Positions 30,850-40,409 of a DNA stretch of 64,000 bases are shown in pieces; position 1 is the first letter of the stretch, and every line of letters begins with the position of its first letter. The stretch spans positions 32,646-96,645 of the forward strand of contig JBHOQN010000026.1 in the NCBI GenBank assembly GCA_042408965.1, in the 5' to 3' direction. Both the position numbers and the translations under genes were made by a program. This DNA comes from Thermogemmatispora sp042408965 (GTDB taxonomy: Bacteria > Chloroflexota > Ktedonobacteria > Ktedonobacterales > Ktedonobacteraceae). Under the pieces are notes generated by a model. It was not told where the DNA came from, did no database searches, and saw only the letters and a list, made by a program, of their open reading frames with translations.

Positions 30850-32013
30850 ATGACCAGGGAGACGCGCGTTCTGGCGATCGATGTTGGCACTGGTACGCAG
30901 GATATCCTGCTCTTTGAGAGTGGCAGGAGCATGGAGAATAATGTGAAGCTGGTGATGCCTGCTCCTACAGTGATCGTTGCCGAGCGCATCAGGCGAGCCA
31001 CGGCGCAAGGCCAGGCGCTGGTGCTGACGGGGGTCACGATGGGCGGTGGCCCGTCACACTGGGCAGCGCGCGACCATGTCCTGGCCGGGTATGCGCTGGC
31101 AGTGACCCCTGATGCGGCGCGCACGTTCGATGATGACCTGGAGCAAGTGGAGCGGATGGGGTTTGAGGTGATCGATGAGCAGGAGGCGGCGCGGCGCGTG
31201 CAGGCCGGCCGTGCTCTGCATCTTGAACTGCAGGATCTGGATGCTGACGCCCTGATCACGGCGCTGCGGACCTTTGATCTTGATCCGCGTGTGGATGCGC
31301 TGGCGATCGCGGCCTTTGATCATGGGGCGGCGCCTCCTGGCTACAGCGATCGGCGCTTCCGCTTTGAGCTGCTCGAACGGACGATCAGGCGCTCACCGAC
31401 CCCGGCCGCTTTCGCGTATCTGGCCGGGGAGATCCCGTCCGCGCTGACGCGCCTGCAGGCTGTGGTGCGCAGTGCCGAGCGCTATGTGCGCTTGAGCGGC
31501 TCCGACGAGCAGATCCCCGTGCTGCTCATGGACACGGGGGCAGCCGCAGTTCTGGGAGCGCTGGAAGACCCTCTGGTGCGTCGGCAGCCAGCAAGCCTGC
31601 TCTGCAATATTGGCAATTTCCACACACTGGCCTTTCATCTGGTGGAAGGAGAGATCGCAGGCCTTTTTGAGCATCACACCGGTGAGATCACGCGCGCGCG
31701 TCTTGAGGAGCTCTTACTGAAACTGGCCGCGGGCAGTCTGACGAACGATGAGGTCTTTGACGATAATGGTCATGGGGCCTTGATTGTGCGGCCTGCTGCT
31801 ACGAGGGGACAGGACGAGAGAGGTCCTTTTCTGGCAGTGACGGGACCGCGCCGCGAGTTGCTGCGAGGCTCGGCGCGCGCTCCGTACGAGGCAGTCCCCC
31901 ATGGTGATATGATGCTGGCTGGATGCTTCGGACTCTTGCGCGCGCTGGCTGAGCGCGTGCCGACACTGGGGGAGGCCATCCGACCGGCGTTGCTGGGGGA
32001 GCCATCGGCCTGA
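30850..32013 (+). CDS. DUF1786 family protein (ASKHA-like)
   Basis: The 387-residue protein matches DUF1786, a family sometimes labelled as putative pyruvate formate-lyase activating enzyme but without the radical-SAM cysteine motif. It begins with an actin/hexokinase-like phosphate-binding loop (AIDVGTGTQDILLF, residues 8-21). A second loop, MDTGAAAVLGA, lies near residue 225, and conserved segments include GVTMGGGPSHW and NIGNFHTLAFHL. An ATP-binding fold is therefore plausible, but the reaction is unknown. GAAGGAGAGTGCT precedes the ATG. Confidence 0.8.
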   Translation: MTRETRVLAIDVGTGTQDILLFESGRSMENNVKLVMPAPTVIVAERIRRATAQGQALVLTGVTMGGGPSHWAARDHVLAGYALAVTPDAARTFDDDLEQVERMGFEVIDEQEAARRVQAGRALHLELQDLDADALITALRTFDLDPRVDALAIAAFDHGAAPPGYSDRRFRFELLERTIRRSPTPAAFAYLAGEIPSALTRLQAVVRSAERYVRLSGSDEQIPVLLMDTGAAAVLGALEDPLVRRQPASLLCNIGNFHTLAFHLVEGEIAGLFEHHTGEITRARLEELLLKLAAGSLTNDEVFDDNGHGALIVRPAATRGQDERGPFLAVTGPRRELLRGSARAPYEAVPHGDMMLAGCFGLLRALAERVPTLGEAIRPALLGEPSA

Positions 32014-32036
32014 GCCGCTGCTGAGGGTATGCGCGG

Positions 32037-32537
32037 TCAGGAAGGCTGACCGGGGACCTTCAGCGGGATCGGCTGGTCTGTACGGCGCTGGCGGCGTGTT
32101 TTGCGGCGAGGTAGGGCGTCATCGCTGGTGGAGGAACGGTCAAGGATGCGCGAGACCTTCTCGCGAATCAAGGTGATCTGCGAATGGACGGCCTGGCGGG
32201 ACTGCTGCAGTTTGCGGGCGATGGCGGAGGGACGTTCGCTGTTGGCAAGATAACGACAGATGGTGGCTTGCTTCTCGGTCAGATCGATGTCGGGATGAGA
32301 GAGGGCAGTGCGAGCCAGATCGGCGAGTTCGCCATAGCGTCTGCGCTTGTACTCATCGAGGTCGGCTGGGGAGAAGAGCCAGCGATCGACGACGCGCACG
32401 CCGGGGATGCGTCCGGCCTCTACGAGGTGCATAAAATGCCAGTAACTCAGCTCAAGCTGCCTGGCGGCTTCATGCGTGGTTAACATACCATTCAGATGCT
32501 GCAGGTTATAGTGCAGTTCATCACTCCGTAGAGCCAT
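32037..32537 (-). CDS. DNA-binding protein with two helix-turn-helix units
   Basis: The 166-residue protein has an excisionase/MerR-like winged helix at residues about 17-65 (LTTHEAARQLELSYWHF, then a wing VRVVDRWLFSPADLDEY). A second HTH resembling LuxR or sigma-4 units lies at about 85-135 (LTEKQATICRYL followed by SAIARKLQQSRQAVHSQI). The basic tail (RRKTRRQRRTD) may add DNA contacts. It is probably a transcription regulator; no phage genes are near. The ATG at 32537 has AAAGG eight bases upstream; the frame is open to 32624. Confidence 0.65.
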   Translation of the reverse strand: MALRSDELHYNLQHLNGMLTTHEAARQLELSYWHFMHLVEAGRIPGVRVVDRWLFSPADLDEYKRRRYGELADLARTALSHPDIDLTEKQATICRYLANSERPSAIARKLQQSRQAVHSQITLIREKVSRILDRSSTSDDALPRRKTRRQRRTDQPIPLKVPGQPS

Positions 32538-32854
32538 CTTGGACGCCTTTCTCCAGGTTGATTCGTAGTCTCGTGCGCCCTGTGCGGGCGGGTGGTCAGT
32601 GCATGCCCATGCTTCCATGCTCATGCTTCATGGTGAGTATACCATACCAGGGGAGGGATAGCAAGGCGCAACAGTCCCCCCTGCAGCCAGGGGACGCTTG
32701 CCCGAGGCGCCGGAGCCTGCTCTCTGTCGGAGGAGGAGCGATTAACAAGAAAAACACCTCTGGCCCATGAGAACCTGCCGGCCCTCATGTAACCAGGGTG
32801 CCTCTGGCGGTGAGACGCCGCATGAGCGCCTCTGCTCTGCTCAGGATAAATAGG
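32538..32854. other. 317-base intergenic region
   Basis: This lies between the start of the two-HTH gene and the end of the leftward SCP2 gene. It presumably contains the promoter of the HTH gene and the end of the SCP2 transcript. I see no clear consensus boxes, RNA gene or supported ORF. Confidence 0.4.
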
Positions 32855-33178
32855 CTAGCGAGGCCGGTTGAAGAGATTCTGAAGACGCATGGCCAGCATC
32901 ATGTCGCCGCTGATCTTCACCTTGCCGGTCATGAACGCGGTCGTGGGGTCCAGCTTGCCCTCGACGATGGAGGCCCAGTCTTTGTCGCTGACCGTGAGGG
33001 TGATATCCGGCTTCTCTACGCCGCCCTTGATCAGCTCCGCTGCTCCGTTATTCATCTTGATAGCGTAAACGCCCGAGTCATCTCCGGTGATGTTCCACTG
33101 AAACGTCTTATTCAGCCCGCTGGCGGCTGAGGGATTGACGTTCTGGACCATAGCTTCAAAGATCTCAGCTATTGTCAT
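32855..33178 (-). CDS. SCP2 sterol-binding-domain protein
   Basis: This 107-residue protein is a single SCP2 domain: an N-terminal helix (TIAEIFEAMVQ), then a beta-sheet (NKTFQWNITGDDSGVYAIKM) and the typical end in which TLTVSDKDWASIVEGKLDPTTAFMTGKVKISGD leads into the last helix (shown by the motif GKVKISGD). Bacterial SCP2 proteins bind lipids such as fatty acids or acyl-CoA. The sequence gives no specific ligand. It is a single-gene unit read leftward from the region shared with queD. Confidence 0.88.
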   Translation of the reverse strand: MTIAEIFEAMVQNVNPSAASGLNKTFQWNITGDDSGVYAIKMNNGAAELIKGGVEKPDITLTVSDKDWASIVEGKLDPTTAFMTGKVKISGDMMLAMRLQNLFNRPR

Positions 33179-33481
33179 TCGTGCACTCCTTCTTTGCTAA
33201 TAGCAGGGAGGATCCCTACCGGCACTGGTACAAGTATAGCAGTGGCCCGCAAAGAATTCCAGGCAACTAGCTAACAATTTGACATTGGCCAGCCACTGAT
33301 CCTGCACCGCTGAGTGAGGCCTCTCCTCTCTCATGGCTCTCCCGGCGGCTGGCTCTCCGGCTGCCTGGATTGCCTCTTGCTTCTGGCCCGTCTTGATGCT
33401 ATTGTGTCTCTGGCAAAAGAGATTGTAGCAGGCCCGTGCAGGAGGCTTCGCCGAAGATCCTGCGGGCAGGGAGAAGCGTTT
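33179..33481. other. 303-base divergent region of SCP2 and queD
   Basis: On the leftward strand an extended -10, TGC followed by TATACT (33233-33241), lies about 55 bases before the SCP2 ATG. No clear rightward consensus promoter is seen; the frame upstream of queD is open to 33314 but not supported as coding. Confidence 0.4.
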
Positions 33482-33982
33482 ATGGCAAGTGGTTTTCGAG
33501 TGAAGGTAGAGGGCGGCTATTTGCAGTTCAGCGCGGCTCACTTCATCACCTACGGAGGAAAGTGTGAGCGCTTACATGGCCACAACTACGGCGTGCTGGT
33601 GGAGGCCGAAGGCACATTGACAGAGGATCGGCTGGTCTTCGATTTTACGGTCCTCAAGCGCCTGACGCGCGAGATCTGTCAGCGCCTGAACCATCGCTTT
33701 TTGCTGCCGATGAGCAATCCACATATCGAACTGATTGCCTCTCCCGATGAATGGGAGATTCGCTTTCAGAATCGGCGCTATGTCTTTCCGCGCGCCGATG
33801 TCATCGAGTTGCCGATCGATAACTCGACGGCGGAGCGACTGGCGGAGTACATCGCTCATGAGCTGCTCGCATCGCTGGCGGCCTATGATACCCTTCACCT
33901 CTCCGCGCTCACCGTGGGGGTCTCCGAGGCCCCGACTCAGATGGCTCTGTGTCGCCTCGATCTGCGTCTGGGGGCCAGGTAG
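33482..33982 (+). CDS. queD: 6-carboxytetrahydropterin synthase family
   Basis: The 166-residue protein is a QueD/PTPS T-fold enzyme. QueD converts dihydroneopterin triphosphate to 6-carboxytetrahydropterin in queuosine and other 7-deazapurine pathways. Zinc-binding His residues are visible in SAAHF and RLHGHNY, with the nearby catalytic Cys in GGKCERLHGH. The late Glu segment VGVSEAPTQMA fits the pterin-binding site. No other queuosine gene is in the window, so the exact branch (queuosine, archaeosine-like or pterin) is inferred. I use the ATG at 33482 because homology begins there. Confidence 0.85.
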   Translation: MASGFRVKVEGGYLQFSAAHFITYGGKCERLHGHNYGVLVEAEGTLTEDRLVFDFTVLKRLTREICQRLNHRFLLPMSNPHIELIASPDEWEIRFQNRRYVFPRADVIELPIDNSTAERLAEYIAHELLASLAAYDTLHLSALTVGVSEAPTQMALCRLDLRLGAR

Positions 33983-34007
33983 GAAGCGCGTGCACGCTTT
34001 CAACACC

Positions 34008-34030
34008 GGCTGGCTGGCGACCAGCCAGCC
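34008..34030. terminator. 10-bp perfect hairpin between queD and the topoisomerase genes
   Basis: GGCTGGCTGG (34008-34017), loop CGA, CCAGCCAGCC (34021-34030). It lies between convergent stops and has no U-run. Confidence 0.55.
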
Positions 34031-34145
34031 CCGCGGCTCTCCGCTGGTGGAGGAGCACTCCCTCCGCCGCTGGCCTCAGGCTGGTCGCAGACCTGCAGGT
34101 CTTCCGCCGCTCTGCCTGGCAGGCGCTGGCTCGAGCGAGCGGGGG

Positions 34146-36650
34146 TCAGCGCGGCAACCTGATCAGTGCCAGTGGGCGGCCCTCTACGAGGCGCTTCCCG
34201 CCAGCGGCGCGCCCGGCAAGGGGGATCTCCGCCATCCGCAGAACCTGAGCCTGATCGCCTTTCTCGCCGTGCCAGGCCAGCAGCACCTGGTCCTCCTCGG
34301 TGACTGCCAGCGCCAGCGCCAGACGATCGCCCGCCGAGAGAGCCAGGCTCGCCACTCCAGCGGTTGCGCGGCCGCGCAGTGGAAACTGGTCCGCGGCGAC
34401 GCGCTTTCCATAGCCCTGCTCGCTGATCAGCAGCAGCGCCGGCGCGGAGCGCGCCTCGTCGGTCTCCCCGCCGGTTACCTGCTCCTCCAGATAGACAGCG
34501 CTGATCACCTGCGCGCCGGCGGCCAGCGTCATCGCCGTGACCCCCTGTCCACCGCGCCCCTGGGATCGCAGGGCTTCGTCGCTGAAGCGCAGGACCTGCC
34601 CATTATCGGCCGCCACAAGGTAGTCGCCGCGTCCCTGCACGATCAGCGCCGCCGCCAGGGCGTCGCCCTCAGCGAGCTTCATATCGAGCAGACCAACGTT
34701 ATCCAGCGTGCGGTACTCGCTCAGCGGTGATTTCTTGACCCTGCCCTGGCGGCTGAAGCTCACCAGGTAGCGATCGTCGTCGTGCGTGGTCAGCGCCAGC
34801 AGCGTCATCAGCTCCTCTGCTGGCGCCAGCGTCAATAAGCGCGCGGCTGGCTCACCGCGAGCGGAGCGTGTCGCAGCGGGGATGCGGTAGGCTGGCAATT
34901 GAAAGAGGCGGCCAGTGGAGGTCACGCAGAGCACGTAGTCCTGGGAGGAGGCCAGCAGCACCTGTCGTAGCTGTTCATCGCCGCGCACGGGGGTATAGAG
35001 GGAGCTGCCCCCCTTCTCGCGATCGCGAGGTGCGTAGGCCTCGAGAGGGAGCGTCTTCAGACCCCCGGAGCGCGTCAGTGCCAGCGTCAGCGGCGTGCGT
35101 TCGTAGAGCGAAGGCACCTCCTTGATCGGCTCATCCAGACGTGCCTGCGGGTCGATGGTGGTGCGGCGCTCATCGCCAAACTGCTTAATGAGCTGCTGTA
35201 TCTCCTTTTTCAGCAAGGCCACCAGGGCTCGGCGATCGGCGAGCAGCCGCTCCAGCTCATCAATGCGGGCTAGCAGCTCCTCGCGCTCGCTGGCGTATCT
35301 GGCGGCATCCAGGCGTGTCACCTGCGCCAGCGTCATCGAGGCGATCACCTCGGACTGAGCCGGTGTCAGGCTGTAACGTGTCTCGATCTGCTGTCGCGCC
35401 TCAGCGCGGTCGCTGGCAGCCTGGAAAAGGCGCACGATGGCCTCCGCGTTGGCAGCGCCGATGATCAGTCCTTCGACCACGTGCAGGCGCTCTCTGGCCT
35501 TACGCAGATGGAACTGAGTGCGGCGTGCCAGCACATCCAGTTGGTGGGCGTTCCAGTAGTTGAGCAAGTCGAGCAGCCCCACCTGGCGAGGTTGACGTGC
35601 CGCCTGCATTGGCTCGCCGAAGAGAAAGACCATCTGGAACGAGAGCGTGACCTGCAGATCGGTCTCGCTGTAGAGCTGCGTCAACACACGCCCCGGATCC
35701 GCATCCTTGCGCAGATCGAGCACAATGCGCGTCCCCTTCTCGGTATCGCTCTCATCGCGCACATCGGGGAAGAGGCCCTCCAGCTTGCCAGCGTTCATCG
35801 CCTCAGCGATTGAGAGCTTCACGCGGTCCCTGCCGATGGGAGGGATCTGCACGATCACCAGCGAGCGGCTGCGAGGCGTCTCCTCCAGGCGCACCTCGGC
35901 GCGTACAACGATGCGTCCCTTGCCAGTGGTGAAGTAATCGCGGATGCCATCGAGGCCGATGATGCGTCCGCCCTGGGGAAAGTCCGGTCCCTGGATGAGG
36001 GTCATGAGCTGCTCCACACTCATATCGGGTCGGTCGAGCAGAGCGATGCAGGCGCGCAGCACCTCTGTCAGATTGTGGGGTGGAATATTGGTAGAGAGGC
36101 CGACAGCGATGCCGCTCGACGGGTTCACAATGGGAGGGATGCGGCCAGGCAGATAGTCAGGCTCCAGGACCCTGGGGTCCTGTTTATAGGTCGGGTGAAG
36201 AGGCACCGTCTCGCACTCCAGGTCAGCCATCAGAGCTTCAGCGATGGGAGCGAGGCGCATCTCCGTATAGCGGTAGGCGGCGGGAGCGTCGCCATCCTCA
36301 CTACCCATGTTGCCCTGTCCCTCGATGAGGGGATAGCGCATGGTAAAGGGCTGGGCCATACGCACAGCGGCATCGTAGACCGAGGCATCACCATGCGGGT
36401 GGTAGTTGCCCAGAATCAGCCCCACGACCTCCGCGCTCTTCACCGTCGGGCGACTGGAGCGATAGCCAGCCTCGCGCATGCCGGCCAGAATGCGACGATG
36501 CACAGGCTTCAGCCCATCGCGAGCGTCGGGCAGGGCGCGATCAGTGACCACCGAGAGGCCGTAGGTCGCGAAGGCGCGCGCCAGGAGCACAGAGAAATCT
36601 TCTTCACGGATATTGCCGCTCTCCAGCGGAAGTTCAGAAATGCGAGCCAT
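34146..36650 (-). CDS. type II topoisomerase subunit A (GyrA/ParC)
   Basis: The 834-residue protein is the DNA-cleaving subunit. The catalytic Tyr is residue 128 in AYRYTEMRL, the quinolone-region helix is NYHPHGDASVYDA, and LDGIRDYFTTGKG and a C-terminal beta-pinwheel follow. The pinwheel contains SQGRGGQG, close to the GyrA-box QRRGGKG, which argues for gyrase. Since topoisomerase IV subunits are also found in such pairs, I leave the symbol open. The B subunit stop is 11 bases upstream and its last bases overlap the ribosome site (AAGGGTGG). A GTG at 36659 is an alternative start. Confidence 0.88.
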   Translation of the reverse strand: MARISELPLESGNIREEDFSVLLARAFATYGLSVVTDRALPDARDGLKPVHRRILAGMREAGYRSSRPTVKSAEVVGLILGNYHPHGDASVYDAAVRMAQPFTMRYPLIEGQGNMGSEDGDAPAAYRYTEMRLAPIAEALMADLECETVPLHPTYKQDPRVLEPDYLPGRIPPIVNPSSGIAVGLSTNIPPHNLTEVLRACIALLDRPDMSVEQLMTLIQGPDFPQGGRIIGLDGIRDYFTTGKGRIVVRAEVRLEETPRSRSLVIVQIPPIGRDRVKLSIAEAMNAGKLEGLFPDVRDESDTEKGTRIVLDLRKDADPGRVLTQLYSETDLQVTLSFQMVFLFGEPMQAARQPRQVGLLDLLNYWNAHQLDVLARRTQFHLRKARERLHVVEGLIIGAANAEAIVRLFQAASDRAEARQQIETRYSLTPAQSEVIASMTLAQVTRLDAARYASEREELLARIDELERLLADRRALVALLKKEIQQLIKQFGDERRTTIDPQARLDEPIKEVPSLYERTPLTLALTRSGGLKTLPLEAYAPRDREKGGSSLYTPVRGDEQLRQVLLASSQDYVLCVTSTGRLFQLPAYRIPAATRSARGEPAARLLTLAPAEELMTLLALTTHDDDRYLVSFSRQGRVKKSPLSEYRTLDNVGLLDMKLAEGDALAAALIVQGRGDYLVAADNGQVLRFSDEALRSQGRGGQGVTAMTLAAGAQVISAVYLEEQVTGGETDEARSAPALLLISEQGYGKRVAADQFPLRGRATAGVASLALSAGDRLALALAVTEEDQVLLAWHGEKGDQAQVLRMAEIPLAGRAAGGKRLVEGRPLALIRLPR

Positions 36651-36661
36651 GAGTACCACCC

Positions 36662-38752
36662 TTAGACATCGAGTTCTTTAATCTTGCGCGCATGCTCGGC
36701 CAGAAAGCCGCGGCGGGCCTCGGCGTTGCGGTCCTCCATCAGCTCCGCCACCAGCCTGGCGGCCAGCACGGCATCTTCCAGGGTGACCCGTTTGAGCGTG
36801 CGGTGGGCGGGATCAAAAGTCGTGTCGCGCAACTCCTTGGGATTCATTTCGCCCAGGCCCTTGTAGCGTTTAAACTCCAGACCCTGGGCCTCCGGATGGC
36901 TCTGGAGGAACTGCTGGCGGGCCTCATCATCCAGCAGCCAGGTGATCCGCCCGCGGTACTTCACCGAGTAGAGCGGTGGACAGGCGATGTAGACGTGGCC
37001 ATGCTCGATCAGTTCACTGAATTCCTGGTGGAAGAGAGTCAGCAGCAGGCACTGGATATGCAAGCCATCGACATCCGCGTCGGTAGCGATGATGATACGC
37101 TGGAAGCGCAGCTTCGTGATGTCGAAGGCGTCGCGCGTGCCCGTGCCGAGGACGTTGATAATCGTCCGGATCTCCTCGTTTCTGACGATGCGCTCCAGGT
37201 CGGCTTTGGCGACGTTGAGCGGTTTACCCTTCAGTTTGAGCACGGCCTGGTACTCAGAGAAACGCCCCTGGCCGGCGCTGCCGCCGGCAGAGTCGCCCTC
37301 GACGATAAAGAGTTCAGCCCGCGCCGGATCGGTCGTGTTGCACTTCAAGAACTTGCGCGAGAGCGAGGTATCGATCAGCTCGCCATTCTTCTTCTCGCCG
37401 CTGCGGGCCAGTTCCTCCACCAGCTGAGCCTCGTTGCGGGCCTTCTGCATCTGGAGGATCTTCTTCAGCCAGTCCTTACCGGCGGCAGGATTGGCCTCGA
37501 ACCAGTCTTTGAGGCCCTCGTCAACAACCGAGCGCACGAGGCCCTCAACGGGGGCGTTGTTCAGGCGGTCCTTGGTCTGTCCCTGGAACTGCGGCTGGCT
37601 CAGCTTGACCGAGATGACGGCGTTGAGGCCCTGCTGGATCACCTCCGGCCTGAAGCCCTCTTTTTCGCGGCTCTTGATGATGCCCCATTTGAGGGCGTAG
37701 TCGTGCACCACGCGGGTCAGCGCCGATTTGAAACCCGTCTCATGAACCCCCCCGTCGCGTGTGCGGACAGCATTAGCGTAGCTGAAGAGCGTCGTTTTAA
37801 AGCCCGTGGTCGGCTGCAGGGCCACCTCAACCTGGACGCCCTCCTTCTCCCTGGTGATAGAGATCACCTGCTTGAAGAGAGGGGCGGCGCTGCCGGCTGT
37901 CAGGTCGCGGACATAGTCTGCGAGGCCCTCGCGTGAATAGAAGAGCGATTGCACCTGCTGGGCACTGGCCTCATCCCACATGTCCAGGTGGAAGGCCACG
38001 CCGCGGTTGAGATAGGCGGCGGCCTTCAGGCGGCTCTGAACAGCCTCGGGGGTGTAGTAGGCATCGGCGTCAAAGATGCTGCGGTCGTAGAGCCAGCGGA
38101 GCTGCGTGCCATGCAGGCGCGCGTCGCAGGGAGTGATCTGATGCGGCAGAGCGGCACCGCGGCTGAACACCTGGCTGAACTGGTGGCCATCCTTCCAGAT
38201 GGTCAGTTCCAGCTTCTCTGAGAGCGCATTGATGACCGTCGCTCCAACTCCATGCAGGCCACCCGCGGTTTTGTAGACGCCCTCGGCGAACTTCCCACCC
38301 GAATGCGGTACGGTCATGATCACCGTTGCGGCCGGCAGGTACTCGCCCTGATAGAGCATGGGATCGAAGGGCATACCGCGCCCCTCGTCGCGCACGGTCA
38401 CCCAGCCATCGTGCTCGATGCGCACCCAGATGTGGCGGCCGTAGCCGGCGACTGCCTCATCGACCGCGTTGTCGAGGGCCTCCCAGAGCAGATGCAGCAG
38501 ACCCGAGGTCGATGTCGAGCCAATGTACATGCCGGGCCGATGACGAATGGCCGTCAGCCCTTCCAGCACCTGAATGTCGGCGGATGAATAGCTCGCCGCT
38601 TTCTTTGCACGTGACACTACCGTTTCCTCTGCGAGGGCAGGCGCCTCTGTTTGCAATTGCTCTGCTGTATTCGTCGAAAAAAGTGAAAGCTGTCCGTCTA
38701 TTAAAGCAGGTTCCTCTGGCGGAACAAGGGGGACCCGGGGGGAACGAGCCAT
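36662..38752 (-). CDS. type II topoisomerase subunit B (GyrB/ParE)
   Basis: The 696-residue ATPase subunit has the GHKL ATP site (EALDNAVDEAVAG, DEGRGMP, GLHGVGATVINALS) and the transducer Lys loop (QPQFQGQTKDRL). Its TOPRIM domain has EGDSAGGSA and TDADVDG, and the C-terminal RYKGLGEMNP motif is present. With the A subunit just downstream it forms a tetramer that passes one DNA duplex through another. An N-terminal extension of about 55 residues rich in Pro, Glu and Ala precedes the conserved YSSADIQVLEGL. GAGGAA lies upstream of the ATG. Confidence 0.9.
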   Translation of the reverse strand: MARSPRVPLVPPEEPALIDGQLSLFSTNTAEQLQTEAPALAEETVVSRAKKAASYSSADIQVLEGLTAIRHRPGMYIGSTSTSGLLHLLWEALDNAVDEAVAGYGRHIWVRIEHDGWVTVRDEGRGMPFDPMLYQGEYLPAATVIMTVPHSGGKFAEGVYKTAGGLHGVGATVINALSEKLELTIWKDGHQFSQVFSRGAALPHQITPCDARLHGTQLRWLYDRSIFDADAYYTPEAVQSRLKAAAYLNRGVAFHLDMWDEASAQQVQSLFYSREGLADYVRDLTAGSAAPLFKQVISITREKEGVQVEVALQPTTGFKTTLFSYANAVRTRDGGVHETGFKSALTRVVHDYALKWGIIKSREKEGFRPEVIQQGLNAVISVKLSQPQFQGQTKDRLNNAPVEGLVRSVVDEGLKDWFEANPAAGKDWLKKILQMQKARNEAQLVEELARSGEKKNGELIDTSLSRKFLKCNTTDPARAELFIVEGDSAGGSAGQGRFSEYQAVLKLKGKPLNVAKADLERIVRNEEIRTIINVLGTGTRDAFDITKLRFQRIIIATDADVDGLHIQCLLLTLFHQEFSELIEHGHVYIACPPLYSVKYRGRITWLLDDEARQQFLQSHPEAQGLEFKRYKGLGEMNPKELRDTTFDPAHRTLKRVTLEDAVLAARLVAELMEDRNAEARRGFLAEHARKIKELDV

Positions 38753-38944
38753 GTGTCAGATTTCCTCTCTTACCTTTGCTGTTCTTGCTGAGACAGGATA
38801 CAGCCTTGTTTCGGGAAAGTCAAGGGGGGTTTGGACCAAAAGTTCTAGCTCCTGGCCCGGTCTTGCTCTTCTCGCCCGGCGGCTGTGTGCAATCAGCTCG
38901 CTTCCTCTTGCGAGCAGAAACGCAGGAAGTGGACAAAGAATCCA

Positions 38945-38973
38945 TTGCAATTTGGCTCGTCAGTGATTATAAT
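38945..38973 (+). promoter_or_regulatory. consensus promoter of the XRE-TPR gene
   Basis: TTGCAA (38945-38950) and TATAAT (38968-38973) are exactly 17 bases apart, about 85 bases before the ATG at 39060. Confidence 0.65.
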
Positions 38974-39000
38974 CGTTTTACATTTAAAAGGCAGCCACAA

Positions 39001-39026
39001 TATGCCACGCATGCGAGCATGGCATA
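39001..39026. repeat. inverted repeat downstream of the XRE-TPR promoter
   Basis: TATGCCA (39001-39007) and TGGCATA (39020-39026) flank a GCATGC core. The position in the leader suggests an operator, possibly for autoregulation, or an RNA hairpin. Confidence 0.45.
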
Positions 39027-39059
39027 GCCAGGCTTAGCAGGGAAGGACGGAACAGAGCT

Positions 39060-40409
39060 ATGGCACGTCCAGCCAAGCGAGTTTCTCCCGATACGCTGGG
39101 AGGGCGCATCCGTGCAGCGCGGCAGAGTCTGCACCTCTCGCTGGCGGATGTCGCGAATGGCCGCTACAGTACTAGCCTGATCTCACAGATTGAGCGCAAC
39201 CGTGTAGAGCCGTCGCCGGAGAGCTTGAAATTTCTCGCCGAGCGCCTCAATCTTCCTCTGGAGGATTTGATGGTTCTCGTGCAGCAGCAGCGCGAGTCTG
39301 AGGCCGAAGCGAACCGCTACAAAGAGAACGAGGAGAAGTGGAGCCAGGCTGCTCGTTTACTTGAGAGTAAGCATACCCAGGCCGCACTGGAGGTCCTCAG
39401 AACAGTGAACATCGAACATGCTCCCGCCTCTCTTCGCTGGCGCATGTACGCCCTGAGAGGTCAGTGCTACTTTAGCCTGCGGCAGTTTGTCGCTGCCCAG
39501 AAGGATTTTTTGCAGGCGGCGGCTCTGCGCCCCGAACGCCCGCCTCTCGAGCAGTTGCACGAGGCGACCATGCTGCATCTGCACCTGGCTGCGGCCTGTC
39601 GCGAGCTGGGCCAGCTTGATCTGGCTGCTGATCATTATAAGATGGTCCTGGGGCTGATGCAGCCGGAGACTCCCATTCATTACGTTGCTGAGGCTCACTG
39701 GGGGATGGCCCTGGTCTCATTCGAGCAGGCCAGCCGGCCGCGCTCGGATGAACGCTGGTCCGCTGAGACCGAGCGTCTGAAGCTGCAGGCGCTCGAGCAT
39801 GCCAGAGATGCGCGCACCCTCTACCGCTCGATCGGCGATCGCCAGAATGAGAGCCTGCTCCTCTGCGAGATCGGTGTGATCTATCAGGGGCTGGAGCGCC
39901 TGGATGAGGCGCGTGCCTGTCTGCTGGAGGTGCTGAATGCCTGGGCGCCGACGATCGCCGGGGTCTCTCTTGATGGCAAGGGACCACTGGAGGAACGGCG
40001 TATCAAACGCCAGGCCAGTATCGTGGCCGCTGCCGCCTCCTATCTGGCTAATATCGAGCTGCAGTGCCAGAATTATGAGCAGGCTCTGCGCTATATCGAG
40101 CAGGCCCGGGAGGCAGCTAGCAAGAGCTATATTGTGCGACGTGCAGAGGCCTACTTGATTGAGGGCCAGATCCTGGAGCGGCTCCGACCTGATGATCCCG
40201 CCGCCGAAAAGGCTTTTCGCACTGCCATCGAAGAATTGAAAGAGACCGATCGAATCGCTGCCCAGATCCATGCGCATGACCTGCTCGGTCGGCATCTGCT
40301 CAAGCGTGGCAGGGTCCAGGAAGGTGAGGAGGAGCTGAATCTGGCGCGTGCCCTGGCGCAGACGCTCCACTCGCTGGGCAACTCCATGCTGTCTCCCGAT
40401 GAGGTCTGA
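39060..40409 (+). CDS. XRE-type HTH regulator with TPR repeats
   Basis: The 449-residue protein has an N-terminal Cro/C1 HTH (residues about 13-72: GGRIRAARQSLHLSLADVA, then STSLISQIERNRVEPS). About 350 residues of tetratricopeptide-like helical pairs follow (for example ALEVLRTVNIEHAP, LHLAAACRELGQLDLAADHY, EQALRYIEQAREAA). This layout resembles peptide- or protein-sensing regulators of the RRNPP-like type and other TPR-linked repressors. The target genes are unknown; the inverted repeat in its own leader is a candidate site. The next gene starts 165 bases downstream. Confidence 0.8.
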   Translation: MARPAKRVSPDTLGGRIRAARQSLHLSLADVANGRYSTSLISQIERNRVEPSPESLKFLAERLNLPLEDLMVLVQQQRESEAEANRYKENEEKWSQAARLLESKHTQAALEVLRTVNIEHAPASLRWRMYALRGQCYFSLRQFVAAQKDFLQAAALRPERPPLEQLHEATMLHLHLAAACRELGQLDLAADHYKMVLGLMQPETPIHYVAEAHWGMALVSFEQASRPRSDERWSAETERLKLQALEHARDARTLYRSIGDRQNESLLLCEIGVIYQGLERLDEARACLLEVLNAWAPTIAGVSLDGKGPLEERRIKRQASIVAAAASYLANIELQCQNYEQALRYIEQAREAASKSYIVRRAEAYLIEGQILERLRPDDPAAEKAFRTAIEELKETDRIAAQIHAHDLLGRHLLKRGRVQEGEEELNLARALAQTLHSLGNSMLSPDEV

